NCBI GenBank assembly: GCA_022729575.1
Contig: DZAL01000004.1
Span: 1-50,107, forward strand
Origin: Thiomargarita sp.
GTDB lineage: Bacteria > Pseudomonadota > Gammaproteobacteria > Beggiatoales > Beggiatoaceae
Length of the DNA stretch: 50,107 nucleotides
Direction of reading: 5' to 3'
How positions within the stretch are numbered: position 1 is the stretch's first letter; every line of letters starts with the position of its first letter. Below are positions 7,850 to 15,043 of the stretch, in pieces. Made by a program: the position numbers and the translations under genes. The notes under the pieces were generated by a model, which was given only the letters and a program-made list of their open reading frames with translations, made no database searches and was not told the DNA's origin.

Positions 7850-10303
7850 TCATTTTGGACTTGGATATATAGGAATATCATACTCTCTAGTATCCCCATC
7901 ATATTTAAGAACTTTGAAGTCGAGTGGCTTGGCACCGGAGACTTGAAATTCGACCTGTTGGGAGGAGTCAACTCCAAATAGGACATATCCGCCACTCCCA
8001 TCTGCTGAGTTAAGCTGACCATTGACCTTGATGAATCCAGTTTTACTGTTTGGCCATAGCGTCACGTTCCAACGTGGATGAGTAGGGTCGTTTTCTTCCG
8101 CCTTTATTGCAAAATTACCCGGATTTAAGGTTACTGCTACCGGCTCATTGACTTTATCGCTCTCTGGAAACGGCTGGGCCGAGTCTATGGGCTGATAGAC
8201 ACTGATCGCGGGTAGGTCTGATTGATAGGTGACGGTGGTATCTTGGTTATCTAAGACTTCTATCGAAGCTGGGGTTAGACTACTAAACCCAATCGGATTC
8301 AACAACCAATTGTCAGGGATGGTCGTTATTTCTAAAGACCATGATGGTGCCGCTGGCGAGTCACTAGATTGGGGCAAAATAACCTGTGCCAGGTAGTTTC
8401 CTTGGTCCAAGTGGAGACTGTAGTTAGAATTCGTCTGCTCAGGTGAAACCGTGACTGTTTGTGACACCGTATCGACAATTTGACCTTGTGCATCGGTGAC
8501 GTTTAACTTAATGGTGTAGTCGCCTGGTTGCAAAATCACAGTTTGATGATGGGAGTTGGTAATTTCCCACTGGTACTGATAATCGTTCTCCGTTTTTCCT
8601 TCTGGCAGCGCTAACAAGGCGCCGATTAAATCAACAGTCATAGTGCCATCAGTTAAAACATTTTGAATGGTGGCAAAATTGGCTTGAGTGTCAGAAATTG
8701 TAGTGGGAATGTATTCCCAATACTGTATGGTATCTTTAACGAATGGTTTAAATACTATGGGGTCAGTCACCACTAAATCTTGACCGTCGGTCATTTTGGC
8801 TTGAACGACTTTAACTTCTCCATTGCTATTGGGTATCAAACAACGAGTAGCATTGACATTGTCTTTACAAGTGCTGTTATTATAGAACACTTGCCAATAA
8901 TAGCCGTAGTCAGTCGTGCCTTTGTACGTTAAGTTCACTTGTTGTGGTTGGTTGCCGATGATGACACAAGGTAAGGTGGCACTAACATCAGTGGGATTAT
9001 AGGTGGGAAGTCCACATTCTTCCACGACCGGGACTGAGGGAGCATTTACGGTGACACTTTGAGTATCAGGTATGGATTGTTTGCCATCAGCGGCGAGGGT
9101 GATCAAAGTAATATCATAGTTTCCTACTTCCGAAAGAGTCAGCTTATATAGATTTCCCGTTGACAAGGTCGGCATGAGGTTAGTGGGTTGTTGATTTTTA
9201 GTCACAGTCCAAGCGGGAGTCCCTGAGGAGCCTGATATATCCAAGTCGACTGTTAGCGGTGCTTGGCCTGAAGTGGGTGCAACGGTAAACGTAGCGACTG
9301 GGGAAGGGATGACCGCTTGTGTATTCGTGGTTAAGCGTAAGGATTTCCAACTGCCTGGGTATTGAGTGAAATTGGGATTATTTGGGTCATAATGTCCATT
9401 TACATAAAATACATAGTCAACATAACCGGTGCCGGTGTCGCGGTTATTGGTGGCTTGAAAGGAGAAGGATTTGTCGACGCTGACTAAAAATTGATAATTG
9501 CGCGAACATGTTTGAGGGGTGTAATTGGGACTACCGGGCTCTAAATAATGGTAATAATCTCCGTCTTTAAAACTGTTGTTTCCCAAACCGCGGTCCACAA
9601 AAGTCAAATTACCTCTGCTACAAGTGGTATTTTTTTCTTCCGCCCGTAGGTTAATGAGCGTGTATTTTATAGGTAACACGGCGGCAGGTACCAGAGCAGA
9701 ATTGAGGCGAGGGATTACGGTAAATCTCACCGTACCTTTAGCTGCTACAATCACTGGACAAGGATTGTTAGCCCCACATGTGTTTACAGGACTGGTTTGA
9801 ACTTCTAAGGTGATGGCGGGGGCGGTACTATTGTCAGCAACGCCTTCTCCTATTGCGGTGAAAGATTTACTATCAGTAGGTGAGACATAATACCGGTGAG
9901 GGCCCATGATTGAAACTTGTGGTTGCGAGGGTGCAAAAAAATGATTCATAGTCGCACCATAAGGAGGACCCCCTATCGATACTTGTTTAATTGAATTGAA
10001 TCGCCAGAAAGTTCCAAAAGAGGGAGGCATGTCGGAAAGGTAAAGCGAGTTGCCGGTAAATCCATAGTCGGCACCAGTTATTTCTAGTGTGATATTGGCT
10101 ACCGTTTCTTGAGTATTCCAACGAATGCCGTTGAAATCAATACGTGCCGCGCCTACCAATACTTTGCCGCAGTCAGCGATGCAATGTGTCGCTTCAATAT
10201 TGGCTGAACCGGCGGCATAAGTGTTAGAGAGTAGTGGCAGAGTGAGAAATAGGGCTAATAAGGTATTGCGGATAGTGTGTAACCAGTTGTAAAATATAAT
10301 CAT
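7850..10303 (-). CDS. Large secreted protein with PKD-type domain(s)
   Basis: Seen: 817 residues. Signal peptide 1-30 (hydrophobic LLALFLTLPLLSNTYA, cleavage near YA-AG), with an RBS TCAGGA upstream of the ATG. A PKD-like domain at about 336-420 (VATFTVAPTSGQAPLTVDLDISGSSG). A second Ig/PKD-like stretch at about 590-660 ends VTDAQGQIVDTVSQTVTV. The N-terminal ~300 residues are Cys- and Asn-rich beta-type sequence without a recognised family. No anchor (LPXTG, PEP-CTERM) is visible. Probably an exported beta-sandwich protein, cell-surface or extracellular; no enzymatic motif is seen. The gene stands alone between repeat clusters. Confidence 0.85.
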   Translation of the reverse strand: MIIFYNWLHTIRNTLLALFLTLPLLSNTYAAGSANIEATHCIADCGKVLVGAARIDFNGIRWNTQETVANITLEITGADYGFTGNSLYLSDMPPSFGTFWRFNSIKQVSIGGPPYGATMNHFFAPSQPQVSIMGPHRYYVSPTDSKSFTAIGEGVADNSTAPAITLEVQTSPVNTCGANNPCPVIVAAKGTVRFTVIPRLNSALVPAAVLPIKYTLINLRAEEKNTTCSRGNLTFVDRGLGNNSFKDGDYYHYLEPGSPNYTPQTCSRNYQFLVSVDKSFSFQATNNRDTGTGYVDYVFYVNGHYDPNNPNFTQYPGSWKSLRLTTNTQAVIPSPVATFTVAPTSGQAPLTVDLDISGSSGTPAWTVTKNQQPTNLMPTLSTGNLYKLTLSEVGNYDITLITLAADGKQSIPDTQSVTVNAPSVPVVEECGLPTYNPTDVSATLPCVIIGNQPQQVNLTYKGTTDYGYYWQVFYNNSTCKDNVNATRCLIPNSNGEVKVVQAKMTDGQDLVVTDPIVFKPFVKDTIQYWEYIPTTISDTQANFATIQNVLTDGTMTVDLIGALLALPEGKTENDYQYQWEITNSHHQTVILQPGDYTIKLNVTDAQGQIVDTVSQTVTVSPEQTNSNYSLHLDQGNYLAQVILPQSSDSPAAPSWSLEITTIPDNWLLNPIGFSSLTPASIEVLDNQDTTVTYQSDLPAISVYQPIDSAQPFPESDKVNEPVAVTLNPGNFAIKAEENDPTHPRWNVTLWPNSKTGFIKVNGQLNSADGSGGYVLFGVDSSQQVEFQVSGAKPLDFKVLKYDGDTREYDIPIYPSPK

Positions 10304-10616
10304 AGTTTTGATTCCTGAGGTGTTAGTTTAGTTTCTAGTAAAGTTGGAGTCCAAATCTTTAGATTTGATAGTCCAAATCTGAAGATTTGGACTCCAACGT
10401 GGATTTTATCTCGTTCTCACGCCAGCGCGTGAAGTTAAGCCGCGTTGGAGTCCAAACCTTCAGATTTGGACGAGATTGTCTAAGGTAAGACGGCGTTGCC
10501 AAAGCTGAAGCTTTGGACTCCAACGCCGTAACCTTAGCTTAACTTAATGGCATTGCCTCCTTACCAAGGAGGGGTTGGGGGTGGTGGTGTTAATAACCGT
10601 GCGTAAGGTGGGCTGG
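10304..10616. repeat. Repeat-filled gap
   Basis: Contains a short GTTGGAGTCC inverted repeat (about 10342-10400), a CTCGTTCTCACGC fragment, the composite GTTGGAGTCC element (10441-10529) and a partial 127-bp-type element (about 10549-10613). No gene. Confidence 0.75.
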
Positions 10617-10844
10617 TTAGTCTTCATGGAGAAGTGACTGTAATATCTCAGGAGTCAGTCCCCGAGCTTGCGCTTTTTCACTTATCTCATCCATCAATTC
10701 AGTCAGTGGTCTAGGTGAGACGGCAAATTCCCGCAACCATAAACTGATGAGACACTGTAGTTTCTTGCGAACTTCTGCTGATGCCATGGTGTAAATTTGG
10801 GCGGCATCATTATCCAGTTGAATCGTAATGGCAGTCGTTGTCAT
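10617..10844 (-). CDS. Small antitoxin-like protein (75 aa)
   Basis: Start chosen at ATG 10844 (MTTTAITIQLDNDAA) with AGGA nine nucleotides upstream. A farther ATG at 10871 overlaps the previous stop as ATGA and is possible. The protein has a short beta strand (ITIQLDNDAA), then helices (VRKKLQCLISLWLREF) and a conserved-looking tail PLTELMDEISEKAQARGLTPEILQSLLHED. This layout is familiar from small proteins of cyanobacteria and filamentous sulfur bacteria that accompany VapC-type toxins. The family is not formally named here, and no toxin is adjacent. Confidence 0.65.
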   Translation of the reverse strand: MTTTAITIQLDNDAAQIYTMASAEVRKKLQCLISLWLREFAVSPRPLTELMDEISEKAQARGLTPEILQSLLHED

Positions 10845-10867
10845 TGGTGTAGTTCCTATAAGGAGTT

Positions 10868-11080
10868 TCATTGAGGCAAACTTTCCATAAACCTCTCGGC
10901 CTCTTCAGGAGATAGAAAATCAACTTCGTTATGAGTTTGTTGACAGGCTACCGCAAAAGCCAAATCAGCTAATTCTTCTCCTTTTTCTCGACACAGTTGT
11001 TGGAGAAAATGGTGTTGTGTTTCAGGTAATAAGGATTCAAATAACCCGTATAGATTTTTGGCAACCATGACTGCTTGCAT
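10868..11080 (-). CDS. Small hypothetical protein (70 aa), possible antitoxin-type gene
   Basis: Start chosen at ATG 11080 (MQAVMVAKNLYGLFESLLP), which has a strong RBS TAAGGAGGAA. The longer ORF (to 11146) would read through the upstream palindromic repeat and is an artefact. All-helical, with FLSPEEAERFMESLPQ at the end. Stop and the next gene's possible start overlap as ATGA, so the two small genes are probably co-transcribed. No family recognised; the context is a toxin-antitoxin block. Confidence 0.62.
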   Translation of the reverse strand: MQAVMVAKNLYGLFESLLPETQHHFLQQLCREKGEELADLAFAVACQQTHNEVDFLSPEEAERFMESLPQ

Positions 11081-11104
11081 AAAATGTTCCTCCTTAGAGG
11101 TCTG

Positions 11105-11239
11105 AGGGATAACACCCCTTCGAGGGGTGTTATCCCTTGGTAGCATAGATGTCTGAGGGATAACACCCCTTCGAGGGGTGTTATCCCTTGGTAGCGTAGA
11201 GGTCTGAGGGATAACACCCCTTCGAGGGGTGTTATCCCT
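11105..11239. repeat. Three tandem copies of AGGGATAACACCCC palindrome
   Basis: Copies at 11105-11137, 11156-11188 and 11207-11239. Each is a 33-bp palindrome AGGGATAACACCCCT-TCG-AGGGGTGTTATCCCT, and the unit period is 51 bp including the spacer (TGGTAGC.TAGA.GTCTG). Single copies occur at 13464-13496 and 44675-44707. In two reading frames the array looks like coding sequence, which is spurious. Confidence 0.88.
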
Positions 11240-11263
11240 TGGCTTGGTTAGGACTTCAACCGG

Positions 11264-11548
11264 TCATGGTAGTTTGTCCCATTCTGGCGGTTCCACATTC
11301 GCTACTTTGTCCAGTAAAATTTCAAATTTGGTTCTATCCACAATGGGTTGTGCTGGTTTCAGAAGTTGTCCTCCATGGGTCGGTTGAAATTTTTTAAAAT
11401 ATTCTTGATATTCTTTTGAAGTCAAAACAGTAAGTTTTTCAGTGACTGCCAACATGATGAAGAGGTTAATCGAACAGTCTTGTTGTGCCGCCACTTGATG
11501 TAAAGATTCGTGTAACCAATTGGGGACTTGCAGTTGAATAGTACTCAT
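11264..11548 (-). CDS. RHH/HicB-like antitoxin of a PIN toxin pair
   Basis: Seen: 94 residues. The N-terminus STIQLQVPNWLHESLHQVAAQQDCSINLFIMLAVTEKL has the strand-helix-helix pattern of ribbon-helix-helix DNA-binding proteins. The C-terminal part (KFEILLDKVANVEPPEWDKLP) likely binds the toxin. It lies 28 nt downstream of the PIN-domain gene on the same strand; toxin first, antitoxin second is the reverse of classical vapBC but common for this PIN group. Likely autoregulates the pair. Confidence 0.78.
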   Translation of the reverse strand: MSTIQLQVPNWLHESLHQVAAQQDCSINLFIMLAVTEKLTVLTSKEYQEYFKKFQPTHGGQLLKPAQPIVDRTKFEILLDKVANVEPPEWDKLP

Positions 11549-11576
11549 ATTAGGTATTTTCTAAAAGTTGTGACTG

Positions 11577-12053
11577 TCAGAATGGTATATTTTTTTGGTC
11601 TAGCCATTGAATAAATTGTTTAGGGGTGATTACTTCGATTCCAAAATTTTCTTTAACTCCTCTAAAATCTCTTAAATTATAGGTAACAATAAAATCGCAA
11701 TTGGCAGTGAAAGCTAATTCTAACAGCATTTCATCATTGGGGTCTGGCAAAAACGGGCGCCAAAGAAAACGAATTTGCCAAAGGTTAGCCGCTTGTGTAA
11801 GCATTTCTATCAATTCTTCAATATCTCCATTAGTCAACGGCAATTGTTTTTCAACAACAATTCTCTTTGCAACACTTTCATATTCCAAACATAAAGGCAC
11901 TGAGAGATTAATTACAAATGGCCCCGTACCTATGCGTTTTAATAGATTAAAGGAGGCACCTACTTTGGATTGTAAGGCGGCTATAAGCACATTGGTATCT
12001 ATAACAATTTGGAGTAATCGATTCTCATAACGTTCAACAGATAGCATAACCAT
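11577..12053 (-). CDS. PIN-domain toxin (putative ribonuclease, TIGR00305-like)
   Basis: Seen: 158 residues. The acidic PIN residues are visible: D in VIDTNVLIAAL (about 19), E in LCLEYESVAKR (about 58), D in LPDPNDEMLLELA (about 107), and D in the C-terminal NLRDF. Known: PIN toxins are Mg-dependent RNases acting on tRNA/rRNA/mRNA; the target here is unknown. Start ATG at 12053 or 12047. Partner of the downstream RHH gene. Confidence 0.87.
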   Translation of the reverse strand: MVMLSVERYENRLLQIVIDTNVLIAALQSKVGASFNLLKRIGTGPFVINLSVPLCLEYESVAKRIVVEKQLPLTNGDIEELIEMLTQAANLWQIRFLWRPFLPDPNDEMLLELAFTANCDFIVTYNLRDFRGVKENFGIEVITPKQFIQWLDQKNIPF

Positions 12054-12105
12054 TGGTTTGATTTTAGTTTAATGCCTACGAGGTCTTCAAAATATCGGGC
12101 TGAAA

Positions 12106-12190
12106 CTAGGTTTCCTAAGCCTTCGAGGCTTAGGAAACCTTGGTCGAGGCTAGGTCTCCTAAACCTTCAGCGACGGGCGGTATTTTCTGG
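12106..12190. repeat. 85-bp repeat with TTTCCTAAGCC hairpin, copy 1
   Basis: Begins CTAGGTTTCCTAAGCC, contains the hairpin CCTAAGCC/GGCTTAGG, continues TTGGTCGAGGCTAGG and ends GGCGGTATTTTCTGG. The same 85-bp length is found at 13196-13280 with only a few differences. Confidence 0.8.
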
Positions 12191-12211
12191 TTTCAGACGT
12201 TTTAAAGAAAG

Positions 12212-12631
12212 TCAGTTAGCTTGATTGGTTGGTCTGGGTCTTTGAAGGATGGTTTGTGCCCAGACAAACACCTTCTCAGCCAATTGTAATACCACTTCGT
12301 ATTCTTGCTGCTCTATCGGCTCAAGGTTGCTAGGATAGCGTGCTATCACTGCATACGCGGTCAATTTTCTAGCTTCTTGTAACTCTTCGGGTAATTCGAT
12401 ATCTTGAGGTAACAGATCAAGTAGAATGTCTATATTGTGGGTCCTTGGAACAGGGATAACGTGGGCAATTAAGACTGCCTTGAGGGATTTTTCCGCCACT
12501 TGTTGTGCATGAAAACAAAGTGTTGCTAATAAAATGTTAGGTGAAGAGGCAACACGAGCTAGTTCCAAATCGCTTAAGGCATAACGTAACCATTCTTCAG
12601 GGCTCCCTGGATCGAGATTATCAGGCAGCAT
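12212..12631 (-). CDS. HEPN-domain protein of MNT/HEPN toxin-antitoxin pair
   Basis: Seen: 139 residues. It is all-helical, with the HEPN hallmark segment LATLCFHAQQVAEKSLKAVL (about 35-54) and RTHNIDILLDLL after it, then ARYPSNLEP. Known: HEPN proteins of this COG2250-like group form a complex with MNT nucleotidyltransferases and are RNase toxins or toxin-like. The start overlaps the upstream MNT gene by 11 nt, showing translational coupling. Complete in length, unlike the second HEPN copy at 14357. Confidence 0.87.
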   Translation of the reverse strand: MLPDNLDPGSPEEWLRYALSDLELARVASSPNILLATLCFHAQQVAEKSLKAVLIAHVIPVPRTHNIDILLDLLPQDIELPEELQEARKLTAYAVIARYPSNLEPIEQQEYEVVLQLAEKVFVWAQTILQRPRPTNQAN

Positions 12632-12938
12632 AGATTTCTTGTCCTTCCTGTAAAATAGTGTGGTAAATTAACCCCAGATTGTTTTTATGTCGTTCTAAAT
12701 CGGTAGGGGTAGCCACGATTAGGTCATAAGGCACACCAATTCCTCGCAGAGTTTGATAAAGGTGTTGTGCCGTGTGTCGCCGATGGCAGCCTTCCGGCAT
12801 GACTATCAACAGGTCAATATCGCTATCAGGCTGCCGTGTGCCATTCACGCTAGACCCAAACAAAATGATGCGCAGAGGATGCACTTGTTCAATAATGCCT
12901 TGTATTAAGCGGTTTAGGGCTTGGGTGTATGATAACAT
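12621..12938 (-). CDS. MNT-type nucleotidyltransferase antitoxin
   Basis: Seen: 105 residues. The nucleotidyltransferase motif is LFGSSVNGTRQPDSDIDLLIV (GS-x-D-x-D, residues about 26-46), the minimal nucleotidyltransferase core. Known: MNT proteins neutralise HEPN partners, in studied cases by AMPylating them. First gene of the pair; overlaps the HEPN gene by 11 nt. Confidence 0.88.
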   Translation of the reverse strand: MLSYTQALNRLIQGIIEQVHPLRIILFGSSVNGTRQPDSDIDLLIVMPEGCHRRHTAQHLYQTLRGIGVPYDLIVATPTDLERHKNNLGLIYHTILQEGQEIYAA

Positions 12939-12997
12939 GGTTGTTAAGTTAGGTCAGGTGGGCCACCAAAAGACGTTGCCTCACCCTACATTTACTA

Positions 12998-13124
12998 ACT
13001 CACCTTACGCACCACCACCCCTAGCCCCTCCTGGCTAAGGCGGGGAATCTCCCCTGCGAGTTAGGTGGTGCTTACTCCCCTCCTTACCAAGGAGGGGTTG
13101 GGGGTGGTCATGCGTAAGGTGAGT
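12998..13124. mobile_element. 127-bp MITE-like element, copy 2, with TACTA direct repeats
   Basis: Same ends (ACTCACCTTACGCA / TGCGTAAGGTGAGT), length and order of internal palindromes as the element at 7684-7810, differing at only a few bases. Flanked by TACTA at 12993-12997 and 13125-13129, as expected for a target-site duplication. Confidence 0.84.
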
Positions 13125-13133
13125 TACTAATCC

Positions 13134-13165
13134 AACCTGACAGGTCTTTTAGACCTGTCAGGTTT
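13134..13165. repeat. AACCTGACAGGTCT hairpin, copy 1
   Basis: Perfect inverted repeat AACCTGACAGGTCT / AGACCTGTCAGGTT with a short T-rich loop. A second copy lies at 14914-14946. Confidence 0.8.
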
Positions 13166-13195
13166 AATCTGGTGCAACCCCAATTGACGGAGTGG

Positions 13196-13280
13196 CTAGG
13201 TTTCCTAAGCCTTCGAGGCTTAGGAAACCTTGGTCGAGGCTAGGTCTCCTAAACCTTCGGCCACAGGCGGTATTTTCTGG
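13196..13280. repeat. 85-bp repeat with TTTCCTAAGCC hairpin, copy 2
   Basis: Second copy of the 12106-12190 repeat. It overlaps the 3' end of the 70-residue gene and provides its stop codon. Confidence 0.8.
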
Positions 13281-13432
13281 CAAAACCGTGGTGGCCTTGA
13301 CACGACGGGGCGATTTTCCAACAGTTGTCGGTCCCGATAATATTGACACCAAGCATGAACATCATAATTAAACTTGGCGGCAAGTTCGGCACTTCTCTGG
13401 CGAATTTCTTCCACAATGGGGTCGTTGCGCAT
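13220..13432 (-). CDS. Small protein (70 aa), antitoxin-like, C-terminus from a repeat
   Basis: Starts MRNDPIVEEIRQRSAELAAKFNYD, a helical N-terminus familiar from short proteins encoded beside toxin genes in cyanobacteria and sulfur bacteria, where they typically end soon after a basic VVSRPPR-like stretch. Here the reading frame continues through the 85-bp repeat (13196-13280), giving an extra ~18 residues (IPPVAEGLGDLASTKVS) and the TAA stop inside the repeat. No toxin partner is immediately adjacent. RBS AGGAGG lies upstream. Function unknown. Confidence 0.6.
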   Translation of the reverse strand: MRNDPIVEEIRQRSAELAAKFNYDVHAWCQYYRDRQLLENRPVVSRPPRFCQKIPPVAEGLGDLASTKVS

Positions 13433-13463
13433 CGTTAACTAGCCTCCTAATAATTCTACAGGC

Positions 13464-13496
13464 AGGGATAACACCCCTTTGAGGGGTGTTATCCCT
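13464..13496. repeat. Single AGGGATAACACCCC palindrome
   Basis: 33-bp palindrome identical in type to the tandem copies at 11105-11239, with a TTG instead of TCG centre. It lies just upstream of the 70-residue gene. Confidence 0.85.
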
Positions 13497-13514
13497 CAGA
13501 TTTTAGGTACAAAA

Positions 13515-13562
13515 AGGAAGATGGGCGAAAGAAAATACGAGAAAATTTTTGCTTCAGTACTT
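13515..13562. repeat. Right-half fragment of AGTACT-ended MITE-like element
   Basis: Only the right arm is present: GGGCGAAAGAAAATACGAG followed by AAAATTTTTGCTTCAGTACT then TA. It lies immediately downstream of the HigA-like gene. Confidence 0.75.
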
Positions 13563-13570
13563 ACTTCGCA

Positions 13571-13912
13571 TCAATCACTAAAATTCTTGCTACCGTGGTA
13601 CAGAGCGGGTCCCTGGTGGCTTTGACGAGGAACTATTTTGATGTCTAAATGACATCCCACGGCCTCAGCATATTGTTTTAAGAGGGTCAACGAAGGAGAT
13701 TTTTTCTCATGGTTAATTAAGGAGGATTCCAGTTTGGCCACTACACCGGGTTTGGTGGCCATACGTTTGGCTACTTGGGCTTGAGTTAAACCAACTTGTG
13801 AGCGGGCCACCAGTAAGGCACGTAACAAAGCAAATTCTGGTTGCAACGAGTCATATTCGGCTTTAACTTTAGGCTTACTTAAAGCGAAGGCTTTTAATTC
13901 GTTATGTGTCAC
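13571..13912 (-). CDS. HigA-like antitoxin with XRE helix-turn-helix
   Basis: Seen: 113 residues. HTH in ARSQVGLTQAQVAKRMATKPGVVAKLE (about 36-62), then SPSLTLLKQYAEAVGCHLDIKIV, the usual continuation in HigA-type antitoxins. It overlaps the 3' end of the toxin gene by 11 nt. Likely represses its own operon and neutralises the RelE-type toxin. Confidence 0.85.
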   Translation of the reverse strand: MTHNELKAFALSKPKVKAEYDSLQPEFALLRALLVARSQVGLTQAQVAKRMATKPGVVAKLESSLINHEKKSPSLTLLKQYAEAVGCHLDIKIVPRQSHQGPALYHGSKNFSD

Positions 13913-14240
13913 GTTTCTTTACCTCTTTCAGACGTTTTCTGGCAATTTCTAATTCTCTTTTAGGAGTTTTTTGCGATTTCTTGATAAAGACATGAAGCAT
14001 TACAATTTGTTTTCCCACTAGAGTACAATAAAAAATACGAACATTTCCCTCTCGACTTTTAATACGAATTTCAAACAAACCTTCACCCATAGCACGAGTG
14101 TATGGCATTCCCAAATTGGCACCAAATTCTTGTATCAGGTTGGTTATATGCAAATAACGGGACAACAAACCTTTAGGAAGAGAGAATATAGTCTGTTCAA
14201 GGGAAGAGTCAAAATATTCTATGTTCCAATTCATATTCAT
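13902..14240 (-). CDS. HigB/RelE-type toxin (phage Gp49-like)
   Basis: Start chosen at ATG 14240 (MNMNWNIEYF; ATG 14234 also possible). The longer ORF to 14285 begins inside a repeat element. About 112 residues with the HigB-like order: IEYFDSSLEQTIFSLPKGLLSRYLHITNLIQEFG, then MPYTRAMGEGLFEIRIKSREGNVRIFYCTLVGKQIVMLHVFIKKSQKTPKRELEIARKRL, split here by strands. The core GLFEIRIKS...RIFY...HVFIKKSQKTP is diagnostic. Known: ribosome-dependent mRNA interferase. The MITE-like element ends 7 bp upstream of the start, so the promoter may lie inside or beyond it. Confidence 0.85.
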   Translation of the reverse strand: MNMNWNIEYFDSSLEQTIFSLPKGLLSRYLHITNLIQEFGANLGMPYTRAMGEGLFEIRIKSREGNVRIFYCTLVGKQIVMLHVFIKKSQKTPKRELEIARKRLKEVKKRDT

Positions 14241-14248
14241 AACTGCTA

Positions 14249-14350
14249 AGTACTGAAGCAGAAATTCGGCGGTATTTTCCCTCACCCCCGACCCCTCTCC
14301 CAGAGGGAGAGGGGCGAAAGAAAATACGGGAAAATTTATGCTTCAGTACT
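14249..14350. mobile_element. AGTACT-ended MITE-like element, 102 bp
   Basis: Ends AGTACTGAAGCAGAAATT / AAATTTATGCTTCAGTACT, GC-rich central hairpin CCCCTCTCCC/GGGAGAGGGG, TA at both flanks (14247-14248 and 14351-14352). TA flanks are typical of Tc1/mariner-type MITEs. It separates a truncated HEPN gene from the HigB-like gene. Confidence 0.83.
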
Positions 14351-14356
14351 TACTAC

Positions 14357-14509
14357 TTATTCTTCAATAACCGCTTTCAGGGTCTTTTTTACCGACTGTT
14401 GTGCATGAAAGGCCGCCACATTAGTCAGATGTGCTTGCTGGTGCAGTTGTTCAATAGTTTCTAAATCCTCTGAAGCACGGTCAAGCCATTCTTGAGTGAT
14501 TAGCTTCAT
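14357..14509 (-). pseudogene. Truncated HEPN-domain gene (50 aa)
   Basis: ATG 14509 gives MKLITQEWLDRASEDLETIEQ, then FHAQQSVKKTLKAVIEE and a stop. It covers only the first two helices of HEPN, including the FHAQQ-x-KxLKAV hallmark; the complete homologue at 12212 has 139 residues. The missing part would lie where the AGTACT-ended element and HigB gene now sit. The element begins 5 bp beyond the stop, suggesting deletion or replacement. Overlaps the upstream MNT gene by 29 nt. Probably inactive. Confidence 0.78.
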
Positions 14510-14807
14510 ATAAAATGACCTCTTTTCGTAAAATTTCTTTAGAAAACCAACTCCCAAGTTCAACAAATTGCTGGTACATAGGTTTTGTATAGACAATCAA
14601 ATCTATAGGAATCTGTTTTCTAAACTCTCTTATTTCTTTGGCGACCTCAAGATACAGTTGGGTTTTTTCTCGATAATTTTGAGGAAACGAATCTCGATTA
14701 ATAACCACCAATAAATCCACATCACTATGTTCGGTAGGGGTGCCAGAAGCGTAACTACCAAACAAGATGATTTTCTCTGGATAACTTCGCTTTAAATGCT
14801 CAACCAT
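14481..14807 (-). CDS. MNT-type nucleotidyltransferase, partner of the truncated HEPN
   Basis: Start chosen at ATG 14807 (MVEHLKRSYPEKIILFGSYASG). An in-frame extension reaches 15002 but runs through two hairpin repeats; a non-ATG start a little upstream (LATSPTQVKQHLPQ) is possible. Motif LFGSYASGTPTEHSDVDLLVV (GS-x-D-x-D). Full-length minimal nucleotidyltransferase of about 108 residues. If its HEPN partner is dead, this is an orphan antitoxin. Confidence 0.8.
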   Translation of the reverse strand: MVEHLKRSYPEKIILFGSYASGTPTEHSDVDLLVVINRDSFPQNYREKTQLYLEVAKEIREFRKQIPIDLIVYTKPMYQQFVELGSWFSKEILRKEVILYEANHSRMA

Positions 14808-14913
14808 TTGTGGCAGATGTTGTTTTACTTGAGTGGGGCTCGTAGCTAAACTATAATAAATTAAACAAACGATTTTTTGAGGACTTCTTTCCCTGGCAAT
14901 TATTAAGCGGTTC

Positions 14914-14946
14914 AAACCTGACAGGTCTGTTAGACCTGTCAGGTTT
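14914..14946. repeat. AACCTGACAGGTCT hairpin, copy 2
   Basis: Inverted repeat AAACCTGACAGGTCT / AGACCTGTCAGGTTT. A second, unrelated hairpin (GGACTGGCAGTCCTCC with GGATTGCCAGCCCTG-like arm) follows at about 14957-14995. Confidence 0.75.
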
Positions 14947-15043
14947 AACTCAGAGATTAGGACTGGCAGTCCTCCAAGGATTGCCAGCCCTGAGCAAGCC
15001 ATACAACGAATTCAGATTTCGAGCGTATTCAGATTTCGAGCGT

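Noticed and set aside
10969-11217. 82-codon ORF starting MLSLRPLRYQG
   Set aside because: It runs through the three AGGGATAACACCCC palindromes and then out of frame across the 70-residue gene, which has a strong RBS.
11105-14946. Integron cassette array
   Set aside because: Toxin-antitoxin pairs separated by hairpins suggest cassettes, but the hairpins are not attC-like (no R-box core sites), belong to several unrelated families, and no integrase is seen.
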